Part shown: in pieces, positions 12,725-21,696 of the stretch
Numbering within the stretch: position 1 is the first letter of the stretch
Layout: each line of letters opens with the position of its first letter
Assembly (NCBI GenBank): GCA_011032825.1
Contig: JAADJZ010000016.1
Span: 372,001-436,000 of the forward strand
From: Massariosphaeria phaeospora
Lineage: Eukaryota; Ascomycota; Dothideomycetes; Pleosporales
Length of the DNA stretch: 64,000 nt
Direction: 5' to 3'
Made by a program: the position numbers and the translations under genes
The notes under the pieces: model-generated
What the model was told of the DNA's origin: nothing
Seen by the model: the letters and a program-made list of their open reading frames with translations, nothing else
Databases searched by the model: none

Positions 12725-14196
12725 ATGTTCAGTATTCCAATATTCCGGCTGCCATCGTTTCTCAAGCCACAAGGTGGTAGCTATCCAACGATTGTTCTAC
12801 CCTCTGTCGAGATCCACAATGTCGAGACGGCAGCAGAAAAGAGGCCCCGAACGTTGAAGCATCTTCTCAAGGCCAACCACGCCAACTACTCTATCATATA
12901 CCACGACCTCCGATTCCACAACCATACACCGCACGTATGCTATTCAGACGCGTTGTGACATAGCTGCTAAGGTTATGTGTTAGATTCTAGGGTCAGCATA
13001 CATTTTGGGTGGGACGCATGAACACCTCAACAACATCTACGAGAAAGAGTCGGAGGAGCTAGAGCCATGGCACGACTCTCCCGGTGAGATATCCAAGGAA
13101 GACTGGAGGGAGTTCTTAGGGAAAAGAGAGTATGTTACTTGATCATCCATATATTGCACGCAGGAGACTGACTCTATGGTAGATACCAGCGCGCCTTCGT
13201 TGACTTCTTCGAAGATCAGCTTGTTGCTAGGCGATACGACTGGAAACTTCTTCTAGAAGAATACCTCTTCGAAGGGGATAAACCAATAATCAATGGATTG
13301 GTCTCCGGACGTGAGTATGCATGCCAGTTCGATGTGCTGACTGCTAATATGGAAGAGTCGGTCACCCTCTTATACACCTCAGCTACGCTTACGAGCTCGA
13401 CTCGCGCACTGTCGCAATTGAAGCTTTGGCACTCGGCACCTGCTTCTACAGCTCCCTTCACAAGTACATCGACGAACCAGCGTATACGACGTCAAGCGTC
13501 CATAGCACGTCCTCGCTGCTCGATATATTACACAAGGTCAGAGAGGACAAGCGTTTCGATGGGTTATACGACCACCGGAGCGGGGACATCTCGAAGGTCT
13601 TTGAAGAGCGGGAGGACGTCTTCCTGGAGTATTGGAACGCTTGGGAGCTGCCCGACCCCAAGGCCCAGTTCGAGGAGTCGCAGAAAACAGCGGTCGCGAT
13701 TCTCATGGCCACCGAGCCACCGGAAGAGTCCAAGTTCGACTTCTTCTTCGTGCACCTTCTGACTACCTCGCATGCCGTGCGCATCCTGCTTCCGTTGATC
13801 CCTACCAAATTCCACATAAGTCTGGTGCGGCAATGGTGGCTGTTCACCTTGGCCGTGTATATCGCGCAGACACGGCCCAGGATTCAGCTCCGTCTTGTTG
13901 ACAACTACGACGTCAAGGAGAGGGATTGGAAGTTCGTCGTGGACAAGGCGCTGAACTCGGCTCATTCCATGGACGCGCATTTTGTGAAGGGTATGTGCCG
14001 TATCTCGTTGCAGTTTTGTGCGTACCTGACTAATGATGGTGCAGCACTGCGGTCAATGAAGGCTGCGTCCGATACTTGGGGTGACCCTGCCCAGTTCTAC
14101 CTCAAGGCGGCGGTCAAGTTTGCAGACGAGTTTGCGCATTGGGGTGGTTTCAGCGGTAGTGCCGATGATGTCAAGTATTACCCCGAGCGCCAGTAG
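12725..14196 (+). CDS. Questin oxidase-like protein (DUF4243 family)
   Basis: Five exons, 12725-12934, 12984-13129, 13183-13310, 13358-13990 and 14045-14196, give 422 residues with consistent phases. Conserved family segments are visible: ELEPWHDSPGEISKEDWREF, YQRAFVDFFEDQLV, GLGHPLIHLSYAYEL (formed only after removing the third intron, acceptor GAG at 13355-13357), HKVREDKRFDGLY, and the C-terminal KAAVKFADEFAHWGGF. The family includes questin oxidase of the geodin pathway and AflY-like proteins, which carry out Baeyer-Villiger-type ring opening of anthraquinones. No polyketide synthase or other cluster gene lies nearby, so the substrate is unknown and a secondary-metabolism role is only an inference. 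It has no signal peptide. The first 50 residues are weakly conserved-looking. Confidence 0.88.
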
Positions 14197-14635
14197 ATGT
14201 CTCGTGTGGTAGCCCAGCGCTTCGCAAGCTGCCCGAAGGCGTGGCGACGGCCAGCTGTTCGACGTCGGTTGGCTGCACAGCTGCGCAGTGTGGCGCAGAG
14301 CTTGGAAAGACCAAGACCAGCGATCTTTACTGCGAGTAGGAACTGAGGCGCAGTGGTGTTTTACAGCGAAGGACGCTAGCAGCTCGCGTTCGTTTACTTG
14401 TACCCTCGAATTGCCCAAGGAAAACGCTCGAGGCAAGCGGTAATTTAGCTAGATAGTCTACGTACAACCCGACCATGTACTTCGTAGAGAGAGGGTAATG
14501 CCACCGTCAGGGTGATTTTGCAGCGCAGTAATCAAAGCCAGTGTGCTTGTGGCGGGGCCGGACATGCGTGGGCATCAGTCATGCAGGCGAGCTTTCCCAT
14601 GGCAGCAAATGGCACAGGCGAAACGCATAGCTAGC

Positions 14636-14665
14636 GGTTGGGCATGCTTGGGTTGGGCATGCTTG
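14636..14665. repeat. Perfect tandem duplication of a 15-mer
   Basis: The unit GGTTGGGCATGCTTG occurs twice head to tail. It contains the palindrome GCATGC, so the two copies could form a pair of binding sites about 0.7 kb upstream of the AspRS-DUF2156 gene. A regulatory role is speculative. Confidence 0.75.
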
Positions 14666-15118
14666 GAAAAGCTTCACAGAGCTTCTGCACTGTCTGTCAT
14701 CGGCCGCTTCGAGACGGCGACCTTTCTCAGAGCGGACCGGCGCGGATGGGTCAGCGGGCTGGAGCCAGTAGTGAGGAGCGTCGGCATGCACGTCTCCCCG
14801 CGGCGTCTGTTTTGTCACAGGCGGGTCATGAATTATTTGCAGGCAACAAAAAGGGTCCCTGCCCCGCCGCGCTGGTGGTGTTTGCTTTTCGCTCCCCAAA
14901 CTCTATCGTCCGTCTTCTCGCCCTCGTCTGCGCTGGCTGATCGCACCGCAAGAACAGGTACCATACTCGGATTGACGTCAGTGGGGCAGCGCGCGCTAAC
15001 CCGGTGCGGAGCAAGCGTGCGGCCCAAAGCAGAGCCCCAGCCTGTTTCCGGCAAGCGCACCAAAACACAGCAGAATTCCGTCATCTCTTGCACCGCGCCC
15101 GCCAACAACATTGGAAGG

Positions 15119-15165
15119 TGCCAGCCTGCCAGCCTGCCAATCTGCCAGTGCCAGTGCCAGTGCCA
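15119..15165. repeat. Short tandem CCAG-based repeats
   Basis: CCAGCCTG-like units are followed by three CCAGTG units about 190 bases before the ErdS-type ATG. This is low-complexity leader or promoter DNA. Confidence 0.6.
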
Positions 15166-15342
15166 GACCCTGCCGCCCCAGTCTATATCCACCGCCGCCC
15201 CAACACCGCCGACCGCCCATCCAAAACCCGTCCTGCCCTCCCAGGCTGCCGGCTGCGTCCTCGCTACATCCTCCGGCTGCTTGCCCCGTCTGCCCTGATT
15301 ACGCCCGACGGATCCTGAGTCACTGCCGGCACTCGTCTCACC

Positions 15343-18300
15343 ATGTCTCTCAAGAGGGCACTGGAGAAGCTCAAGCCGGGCTCCCGCAGTCCGGCCACGT
15401 CCGATGATGAAGGGCTCACCTCGCCTAACGGCGGGGCCTCACCCAGAGCCTCCACGTCCAATCTTTTCACCACTCACCGCGCCAGCAGTGATCTCCAGCG
15501 CCATAGCGATATCGCCAACAGCACGGCCAGCCTCGACCACGGCCCCGCGCCCAGTTCTCCACGCACCAGTGGCATCTTCACGCGACGCACCGGCGAGAGC
15601 CCAAGCCGCAGCAAGACAAATCCAACTCCAGCACACAATCGTACTGGTTCCATCTCGACCTCTAACCCTATCCAAGCATTCAAGGAGAAGCTACGTATTG
15701 GGGAACCGTCTGCCCCCGAGAGCAATGCCCCCTTGAACCGAGATGGCGAGCCCATGTCCCGCAACCAGCAAAGGAAACATGAGAAACAGGCTCATCAAGA
15801 GGAGAAGAAGAAAGAGACCATGGAGAAGGAGAAGGAGGTAGAGCGGAGGAAGAAAGAACTCGAGGCGCAGGCAGAACGCGAGTTGACACCCCAGCAGAAG
15901 GCCAAGTACGGCAACGTGCCTCCAAACAGCTACGCCGGGGAATGGAGAATGGAGCCGAGGATGAACATCATGGACTTTTCTGCACGGGACGTCGGTAAAG
16001 AGGTCGTGTTCCGCGCCCGAATCCACCATCTCCGGAAGATGAGCTCCAAGTTTGTCTTCTTTGTTTTCCGACAGCAGCTCGCTACAATCCAGGGCGTCCT
16101 AGCCGAGCATGCCGACATTTCCCAATACATGGTGTATTGGGCCGAGCATTTGGAAGCTGAGAGCGTTGTGTTGGTCAAGGGTATTCTACAGGAAGTTAAG
16201 GCAAAGCAGGGAGAGGTCACTGGCGCTACTATCCATGACGTTGAAATTGCTGTCCACAGTCTTCATGTCGAGGCCGCCGTGGTCGAACACCTACCCTTCA
16301 ATGTCTACGAAGCTGAAGTGACCCAGACCGAGGTTGAAGAAGAGGCCGCGCAAGCAGGTAACAAGGACGGACACACTCGGGTGAGGATTGCCGACCGCAC
16401 CCGCTTGAACAACCGTGTCATCGATCTCCGGTCGACCGCATCCCAAGGCATCTTCCGCATCCAGTCTGGCATCTGCAGCTTTTTCCGCTCACATCTGGAG
16501 TCGGAAGGTTTCATTGAGATCCACAGTCCGAAGTTGCAGGGTGGTGCCACCGAGTCTGGTGCTAGTGTCTTCAAAGTCGAGTACTTTGGCCGTGGCGCTT
16601 TCTTGGCCCAGAGTCCTCAGTTGGCAAAGCAGATGTGCATGTCGGCAGATTTTGGCAAAGTGTACGAGGTCGGTGCTGTCTTCCGAGCGGAAAATAGTAA
16701 CACTTATCGGCATTTGACCGAATACACTGGCCTCGATCTTGAAATGCAGATTGACGAGCATTACCATGAAGTGCTTCGAACGTTAGATCGCACATTCAAG
16801 GCCATTTTCCAGGGCATCTACGCGCGCTACCGCCCTGAGATCGAAGTGGTGAAGCGCCAATTTCCTCACGAGGATCTAGTGTGGTTGGATCAGACTCCCA
16901 TCATTCCATTCGCCGAAGGCATTCGAATGTTGAACGAATCAGGGTGGAGGGACGACGATGGCAACCCTCTCGATGAGAATGAAGATATGGGCACAAGAGA
17001 CGAAGTCCAACTGGGTCGGGTTATCAAGCAGAAACTCGGCACAGATTATTACGTCCTAGATAAGTTTCCTGCGAACGCACGACCCTTTTACGCGATGCCC
17101 GATCCGAACAATCCCGAACTTACGAACTCCTTTGATATCTTCCTTCGAGGCCAGGAGATTCTAAGTGGTGGCCAACGTATTCACGATGCTGACATGCTTC
17201 TCGACAAGATGAACCAGTTGAAGATTGACCCACAAACCATGGAGGAGTACATACAGTGCTTCCAGTGGGGCGCACCTCCACATGGCGGCGGTGGAATCGG
17301 CCTCGAGCGTATCCTCATGCTTCTCTTAAATCTCGGCAACATCAGGCATGCTTCGATGTTCCCTCGCGATCCAAAGAGTTTGCCAGCCAAACCAATTATC
17401 AAGCAATTGCGACACCCAGAATCGAGCACTATGCATCCCCCATGGGAAGGCCAGGACCGAGCGATGGCAGGTTTAGATTTTCAACCTATTGAAAAGCTCA
17501 TTGCAAACTATGGCGATGCGACCAATACCTCGTGGCTTGAGCCCCGAACTGAAATTTGGCGAGACGAATTCACTGGCGCAGCAGTCGGTTTCGTGCCCAC
17601 AGATGGCTTTGCCATTACAGTGGGCGATCCTCTTTGCCACGCCTCCCAATACTTGAAGACCATGACGGGTTATCTCAAGTACATCAAGAAGGAGCGCAGT
17701 TTGAAGCCGCTCTGGCTCCTAGTGGGCTCTGAGGCCGAGGATGTTCTTGCCACCAAGTTCAACTGGCGTACCTTCTCTGTCGTCGCCGAGCAACGTGTAG
17801 ACCCAGCCCACAATCCTGCACTCAACGATTCGGATGTTCAGCGCAAAATTCGCCACGCTGAAAAGGAGGGTGTGAAGATCGTCGACTACATGCTCGGTGC
17901 CCCACCACCCGATGACATGAAGAAGAAGGTTGACGCCCGCGTCGAAGATTGGTTGGCCAACAGGAAGGGTCGTCAAGTCCATCTGACGAACATCAGGCCT
18001 TGGCAAGATCAGGAGCACCGACAGTACCATGTTGCATCAACACCGGATGGTACCGTCGTTGCCTTTGTTGCTATGGCTCAGTTGAGTCCCGATCACGGCT
18101 GGCAAGTCAAGTTCTCGCTCGACTTTCCCAACGCGCCTTCCGGATCCATTGAGTATATCGTCACGCATGCTTTGAAGATAGTCGGCCAAGCGGGTGCGAC
18201 CAACGTCACTTTCGGTGGTGGTGCCAGCTCCAAGTTCACCCCAGGTCACAATGTGAATGGCACAAAAGTCAAGGTGCTGAGCAAGGCGTACCATGCGATT

Positions 18301-18447
18301 GCCAACGAACTCAAGTTGACGAACAAGACTGAGTTCAGGGAGAAGTTGGGTGCATTCGACGACCCCAGCTACATTTGCTATCCGCCCCATGGGCTGGGCC
18401 CCATGGCGATCAAGGCTATCCTCAACTTCTTCGAGGCTGATGGTTAA
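15343..18447 (+). CDS. erdS: AspRS-DUF2156 fusion, ergosteryl-3-beta-O-L-aspartate synthase (ErdS type)
   Basis: Uninterrupted frame for 1034 residues. After a Ser/Pro-rich N-terminal 110 residues and a charged helix (about 138-185) comes a complete class II aspartyl-tRNA synthetase. Its anticodon-binding OB fold is at about 220-310, motif 2 (FRAENSNTYRHLTEYTGLDL) at about 447-466, and motif 3 (GGGIGLERILMLLLNLGNIR) at about 649-668. The last 320 residues are a DUF2156 (GNAT-like aminoacyl transferase) domain, with segments such as FVPTDGFAITVGDP and NVTFGGGASSKF. This architecture is that of fungal ErdS, which charges tRNA-Asp and transfers the aspartate to ergosterol, making ergosteryl-aspartate in membranes. 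A separate housekeeping AspRS is expected elsewhere in the genome. Start context is CACCATGTC. No neighbour looks like the matching hydrolase ErdH. Confidence 0.93.
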   Translation: MSLKRALEKLKPGSRSPATSDDEGLTSPNGGASPRASTSNLFTTHRASSDLQRHSDIANSTASLDHGPAPSSPRTSGIFTRRTGESPSRSKTNPTPAHNRTGSISTSNPIQAFKEKLRIGEPSAPESNAPLNRDGEPMSRNQQRKHEKQAHQEEKKKETMEKEKEVERRKKELEAQAERELTPQQKAKYGNVPPNSYAGEWRMEPRMNIMDFSARDVGKEVVFRARIHHLRKMSSKFVFFVFRQQLATIQGVLAEHADISQYMVYWAEHLEAESVVLVKGILQEVKAKQGEVTGATIHDVEIAVHSLHVEAAVVEHLPFNVYEAEVTQTEVEEEAAQAGNKDGHTRVRIADRTRLNNRVIDLRSTASQGIFRIQSGICSFFRSHLESEGFIEIHSPKLQGGATESGASVFKVEYFGRGAFLAQSPQLAKQMCMSADFGKVYEVGAVFRAENSNTYRHLTEYTGLDLEMQIDEHYHEVLRTLDRTFKAIFQGIYARYRPEIEVVKRQFPHEDLVWLDQTPIIPFAEGIRMLNESGWRDDDGNPLDENEDMGTRDEVQLGRVIKQKLGTDYYVLDKFPANARPFYAMPDPNNPELTNSFDIFLRGQEILSGGQRIHDADMLLDKMNQLKIDPQTMEEYIQCFQWGAPPHGGGGIGLERILMLLLNLGNIRHASMFPRDPKSLPAKPIIKQLRHPESSTMHPPWEGQDRAMAGLDFQPIEKLIANYGDATNTSWLEPRTEIWRDEFTGAAVGFVPTDGFAITVGDPLCHASQYLKTMTGYLKYIKKERSLKPLWLLVGSEAEDVLATKFNWRTFSVVAEQRVDPAHNPALNDSDVQRKIRHAEKEGVKIVDYMLGAPPPDDMKKKVDARVEDWLANRKGRQVHLTNIRPWQDQEHRQYHVASTPDGTVVAFVAMAQLSPDHGWQVKFSLDFPNAPSGSIEYIVTHALKIVGQAGATNVTFGGGASSKFTPGHNVNGTKVKVLSKAYHAIANELKLTNKTEFREKLGAFDDPSYICYPPHGLGPMAIKAILNFFEADG

Positions 18448-18779
18448 AAGGTTCAAAGTGGGTTCAACACGCGATGGAACAGGAGAGCAATTGATACCAT
18501 GGAACGTCTGCAGTGTGTGGCAGACTGTTCCTGTCTTTCCCTTGGTTAGGAGATGTTAGCGAGTACGCATATAATATAGCGACAACCCCCTTTGCTTTTT
18601 TCTAGACGGCTTAAATCCCCACATATTTCGCAAACCTTGCAGTCTGTGCTGTCAATTGCAATCCGTAGAAGACGTGAGTGACGCTTATGGCATGTTTATG
18701 TCTCGAAGACTTCAGGCGATCGATCCTTTTGACAGCCTAGGCGATTTTAGCAATAGGGAAATAGTCTACTCCTGTCTTT

Positions 18780-18810
18780 ACAAAGCCCTATTGTATCCAG
18801 TATACTAGGT
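18780..18810 (+). repeat. 31-nt dispersed near-repeat, copy B
   Basis: It matches 2924-2954 at 27 of 31 positions, all differences being C/T. It begins 333 nt after the ErdS-type stop codon, in gene orientation. Its left part overlaps one arm of an inverted repeat (CAATAGGG / CCCTATTG, 27-nt loop), so it could fold into a hairpin that copy A lacks. Confidence 0.6.
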
Positions 18811-19216
18811 TCTGTCGAAACGAGTTATGCCAGGGCGGAGGTGCTTTGAACGGGTCCGGTAACTCTTTCCTTCCCTGGCCGCACAACGTTACCTAATCAA
18901 CACCCGTGGATAATCACACACATCCCATCACTCAACGTCCCGAGGTCCACAAAAGCAATGCCATGCACATCCACACTACCCCATCTGCTCGCGGCGGAAA
19001 CTCGGGACATGGGCATGCAAACGCGCGGGGTCCACACCTTTGCCTTTCTTCGGCGCTGAGGTTCGGCTTCGTGGAGCTGCGGCGCGAAGGCGCTGATTGG
19101 CCGCCCGAGTGCGGACACCACGAGCGAGCTTTCTCTTGACGTCGCGTGCAGGGCGGGCGGACGGGCGTGTCGAAGTTTGTTATTTCGCGGCGAGGTAAGA
19201 GAGCTGGGGATTTTGA

Positions 19217-19226
19217 TATATATAAC
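19217..19226 (+). promoter_or_regulatory. TATA-like element of the P450 gene
   Basis: The string TATATATAAC lies about 130 nt upstream of the P450 ATG at 19348, a reasonable distance for a fungal TATA box with a roughly 80-100 nt leader. Confidence 0.4.
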
Positions 19227-19347
19227 GATTCGATGGCTGCTCTAGGAGGTTGTTAACTTTACTTTTTTGCGGGGGCAGGATATCGTCGTGTTTCTCACCT
19301 CAAAACAAACTTCTTCGTCTTTCTACCGTTTACTCGTCTCATTGAAC

Positions 19348-21067
19348 ATGTTCTTATCCGCCTTCCTGACCCCGTATGCTCTCCTTCTTTTCCCGATTCT
19401 CTATTACCTGCTTCCCTACTTGCGCAACCGGACCATCCGGAATGTCCCTGCGCCTTTTCCGGCCGCTTGGACGAACCTCTGGCTGCTGTGGCAGTGTCGG
19501 CAGGGCAGACGCTATCTTGCAGTTGATGTGGCGCACACCAAGTATGGCCCGCTGGTGAGGATCCAGCCGAATCATGTGAGTATTGCGGACCCGGATGCCA
19601 TTCCCGTGGTGTACGGGCACGGGACCGGGTTCTTGAAAAGGTACGTACGTACGTATCGTATGTGAAGCACACAAGACGGACAGCACGGAGACGGCATGAG
19701 CTGACGCGTGGGGTGATGTTGATGTAGTGAGTACTACGACGCGTTTGTGTCTATCCAGCGCGGCCTGTTCAACACGCGCGACCGCCACGAGCACTCGCGC
19801 AAACGCAAGATCGTCGCGCATATCTTCTCTGCCAAGTTGGTCGGCCAGTTCGAGCAGTACATCCATGTCAGCCTCGAGGAGCTGCGCGCGCAGTGGGACC
19901 AGCGTGCCGCGAGCATGCACGGCGACTACTACGCCATGGACGCCCTGCACTGGTTCAACTACCTCGCCTTCGACGTCATTGGGGACCTGGCCTTCGGCGC
20001 TCCTTTCGGCATGCTGAAAGCAGGGAAGGATGTAGCGGAAGTGAGGAAGACGCCAGATGCGGAGCCGACGTTTGCGCCTGCTATCGAGGTCTTGAACCGT
20101 AGAGGGGAGGTTTCAGGGTCAGTCGGTTCTTCTATATATCGCCCCCTTTCTTCTCACACACACAAACTCCCTCTATACTATATTATACTATGCTAACCCC
20201 CGCCGCAGCACAATCGGCTGCCTCCCCGCCCTCAAGCCCTACGCCAAATACCTGCCCGACCCCTTCTTCTCCGCCGGCATGCGCGCCGTCGAACACCTCG
20301 CCGGCATCGCCGTCGCGCGCGTAAACGCCCGCCTCGCCAACCCCTCCCCCACACGCGTCGACCTCCTCGCGCGCCTCACCGAAGCCCGCGACGACTCCGG
20401 CGCGCCCCTCCCGCGCGCCGAACTCACCGCCGAAGCCCTCACCCAGCTCATCGCCGGCTCCGACACAACTAGCAACACGGCCTGCGCGCTACTGTACCAC
20501 TGCCTCACGCAGCCGCACGTCGTCGCCACGCTGCAGGCCGAGCTCGACGCCGCGATCCCGCACATCGACGCGCTGCCGCAGTACGCCGCGCTGCAACCCC
20601 TCCGCTACCTCGACGCCGTCATCCGCGAGACGCTGCGCATCCACAGCACGTCCTCGCTCGGCCTGCCGCGCACCGTCCCCCCGGGCCCCGGCATCACACT
20701 CCTCAACACGCACTTCGCGCCCGGCACCGTCCTCAGCGTGCCCGCCTACACCATGCACCACTCGCCCGCCATCTGGGGCGCCGACGCCGGCGCGTTCCGG
20801 CCCGAGCGCTGGCTGGACCCGCACGGCAACGGCACGGCCAAAGCCGACGGCGTGAGCGCCGCGCAGAAAGCCGCGTTCATCCCGTTCAGCACGGGGCCGC
20901 GCGCATGCGTGGGCCGCAATCTCGCGGAGATGGAGCTCGCGCTCATTGTCGCGACGGTGTTTCGCCGGTATGAGTTTGAGCTCAGGCAGGGGGCGTTGGA
21001 GACGAGGGAGGGGTTTTTGAGAAAGCCGCTGGGGTTGAGGGTCGGGATGAGGGCGAGGAGGGCGTGA
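19348..21067 (+). CDS. Cytochrome P450, CYP53-like (benzoate 4-monooxygenase type)
   Basis: Three exons, 19348-19640, 19728-20117 and 20209-21067, give 513 residues with consistent phases. An N-terminal membrane anchor (about residues 8-27, ALLLFPILYYLLPYL) points to the ER. The segment RDRHEHSRKRKIVAHIFS is characteristic of CYP53. The I-helix oxygen-binding motif is AGSDTTS, the K-helix ExxR is ETLR, and the heme loop is FSTGPRACVG with the ligand near C461. CYP53 enzymes para-hydroxylate benzoate and feed the beta-ketoadipate pathway, and they detoxify plant phenolics. That substrate is inferred from family resemblance. Exon 3 is strikingly richer in G and C than exon 1 and the neighbouring genes. 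The gene is convergent with SIN3. Confidence 0.9.
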
Positions 21068-21104
21068 GGGGGTGGCACGAAGGATGGGTATGGGATGATG
21101 TGAT

Positions 21105-21134
21105 GGGGAGGGGAAGGGGAAGGGGAAAAAGGGG
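21105..21134 (+). repeat. Polypurine tract with five GGGG runs (G-quadruplex motif)
   Basis: Runs of four G lie at 21105, 21110, 21116, 21122 and 21131, separated by one, two, two and five A residues. This satisfies the usual intramolecular G-quadruplex pattern. It lies 38-67 nt after the P450 stop codon, on the P450 sense strand. Confidence 0.8.
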
Positions 21135-21320
21135 AAAGTTAGATAAGCGGGAAAGTAAGCTGGCTGTATGTGTATGCAGCGGTGCCGGTTCTCAAATCAG
21201 CACATCAATATTCCTGGTGTCTGGCAACTAAATACAGACCTGATCATCCATCACGATGATAAAACAAAAGAAACCTGCAAGAACGAAAGCAATCCAATTC
21301 ATCTCATCTCATTTCAACTC

Positions 21321-21350
21321 ATTTCATTTCATTTCATTTCATTTCATTTC
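21321..21350. repeat. (ATTTC)6 microsatellite
   Basis: Six perfect ATTTC pentanucleotides, flanked on both sides by degenerate CATTT-like units (about 21295-21370). Confidence 0.9.
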
Positions 21351-21449
21351 CAAATCATTTCATTTTCAATTCAGATACGATAGACACAGAGTTGGCACTA
21401 CCCACGTCCATGCAAGAAAAGCAAACCGCAAGATGAGATGAATATAATC

Positions 21450-21466
21450 GATAGATAGATAGATAG
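21450..21466. repeat. GATA tetranucleotide microsatellite
   Basis: About four GATA units in a row, in the 3' region shared by the P450 and SIN3. Confidence 0.8.
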
Positions 21467-21696
21467 AGCAGTGGTGTGTCAAGTAAGGCGAGGAAAAATA
21501 TATATGATTCCAAAACCAGCCCGATTATGTGCCCAATAGATAGATCTACCTACCTACCCAGGGCTACCCTCATGAACGACGTGTAGTGATACAATCAATG
21601 CTCAACCCTCCCACGCCAAACGCCTAGATAGGGGTACGGGCTAAATACATGCCAACAAATGCAGCGCCGACCCAACAACTAGCCCAACCCTCGATT

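Larger units (their letters stand above)
14197..15342. other. GC-rich intergenic region upstream of the ErdS-type gene
   Basis: About 1.15 kb. An open frame at 14543-15298 has low-complexity, composition-driven content and I reject it. The region contains a perfect 15-nt tandem duplication (14636-14665) and CCAG-rich short tandem repeats around 15119-15165. Both are probably promoter or leader sequence of the downstream gene. Confidence 0.5.
18448..19347. other. Intergenic between ErdS-type gene and CYP53-like P450
   Basis: About 900 bases without a supported gene. It contains copy B of the 31-nt near-repeat (18780-18810), an 8-bp inverted repeat just before it (CAATAGGG 18751-18758, CCCTATTG 18786-18793), and a TATA-like element at 19217. 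Confidence 0.6.
21068..21696. other. Convergent intergenic region with G-tracts and microsatellites
   Basis: This lies between the 3' ends of the P450 (+) and SIN3 (-). No gene is supported. It carries five G4 runs in a polypurine tract, an (ATTTC)6 array and a GATA array. Confidence 0.7.

Noticed and set aside
14543..15298. 251-codon plus-strand ORF upstream of the ErdS-type gene
   Set aside because: Low-complexity content driven by CCAG and CCGCC repeats, comparable overlapping ORFs on the minus strand, and a position in the promoter or leader.
15343..18447. Lysyl- or asparaginyl-tRNA synthetase as the identity of the fusion's N-terminal half
   Set aside because: The eukaryotic-type motif 2 (FRAENSNTYRHLTEYTGLD) and motif 3 region, together with a C-terminal DUF2156, fit aspartyl synthetase of the ErdS class better.
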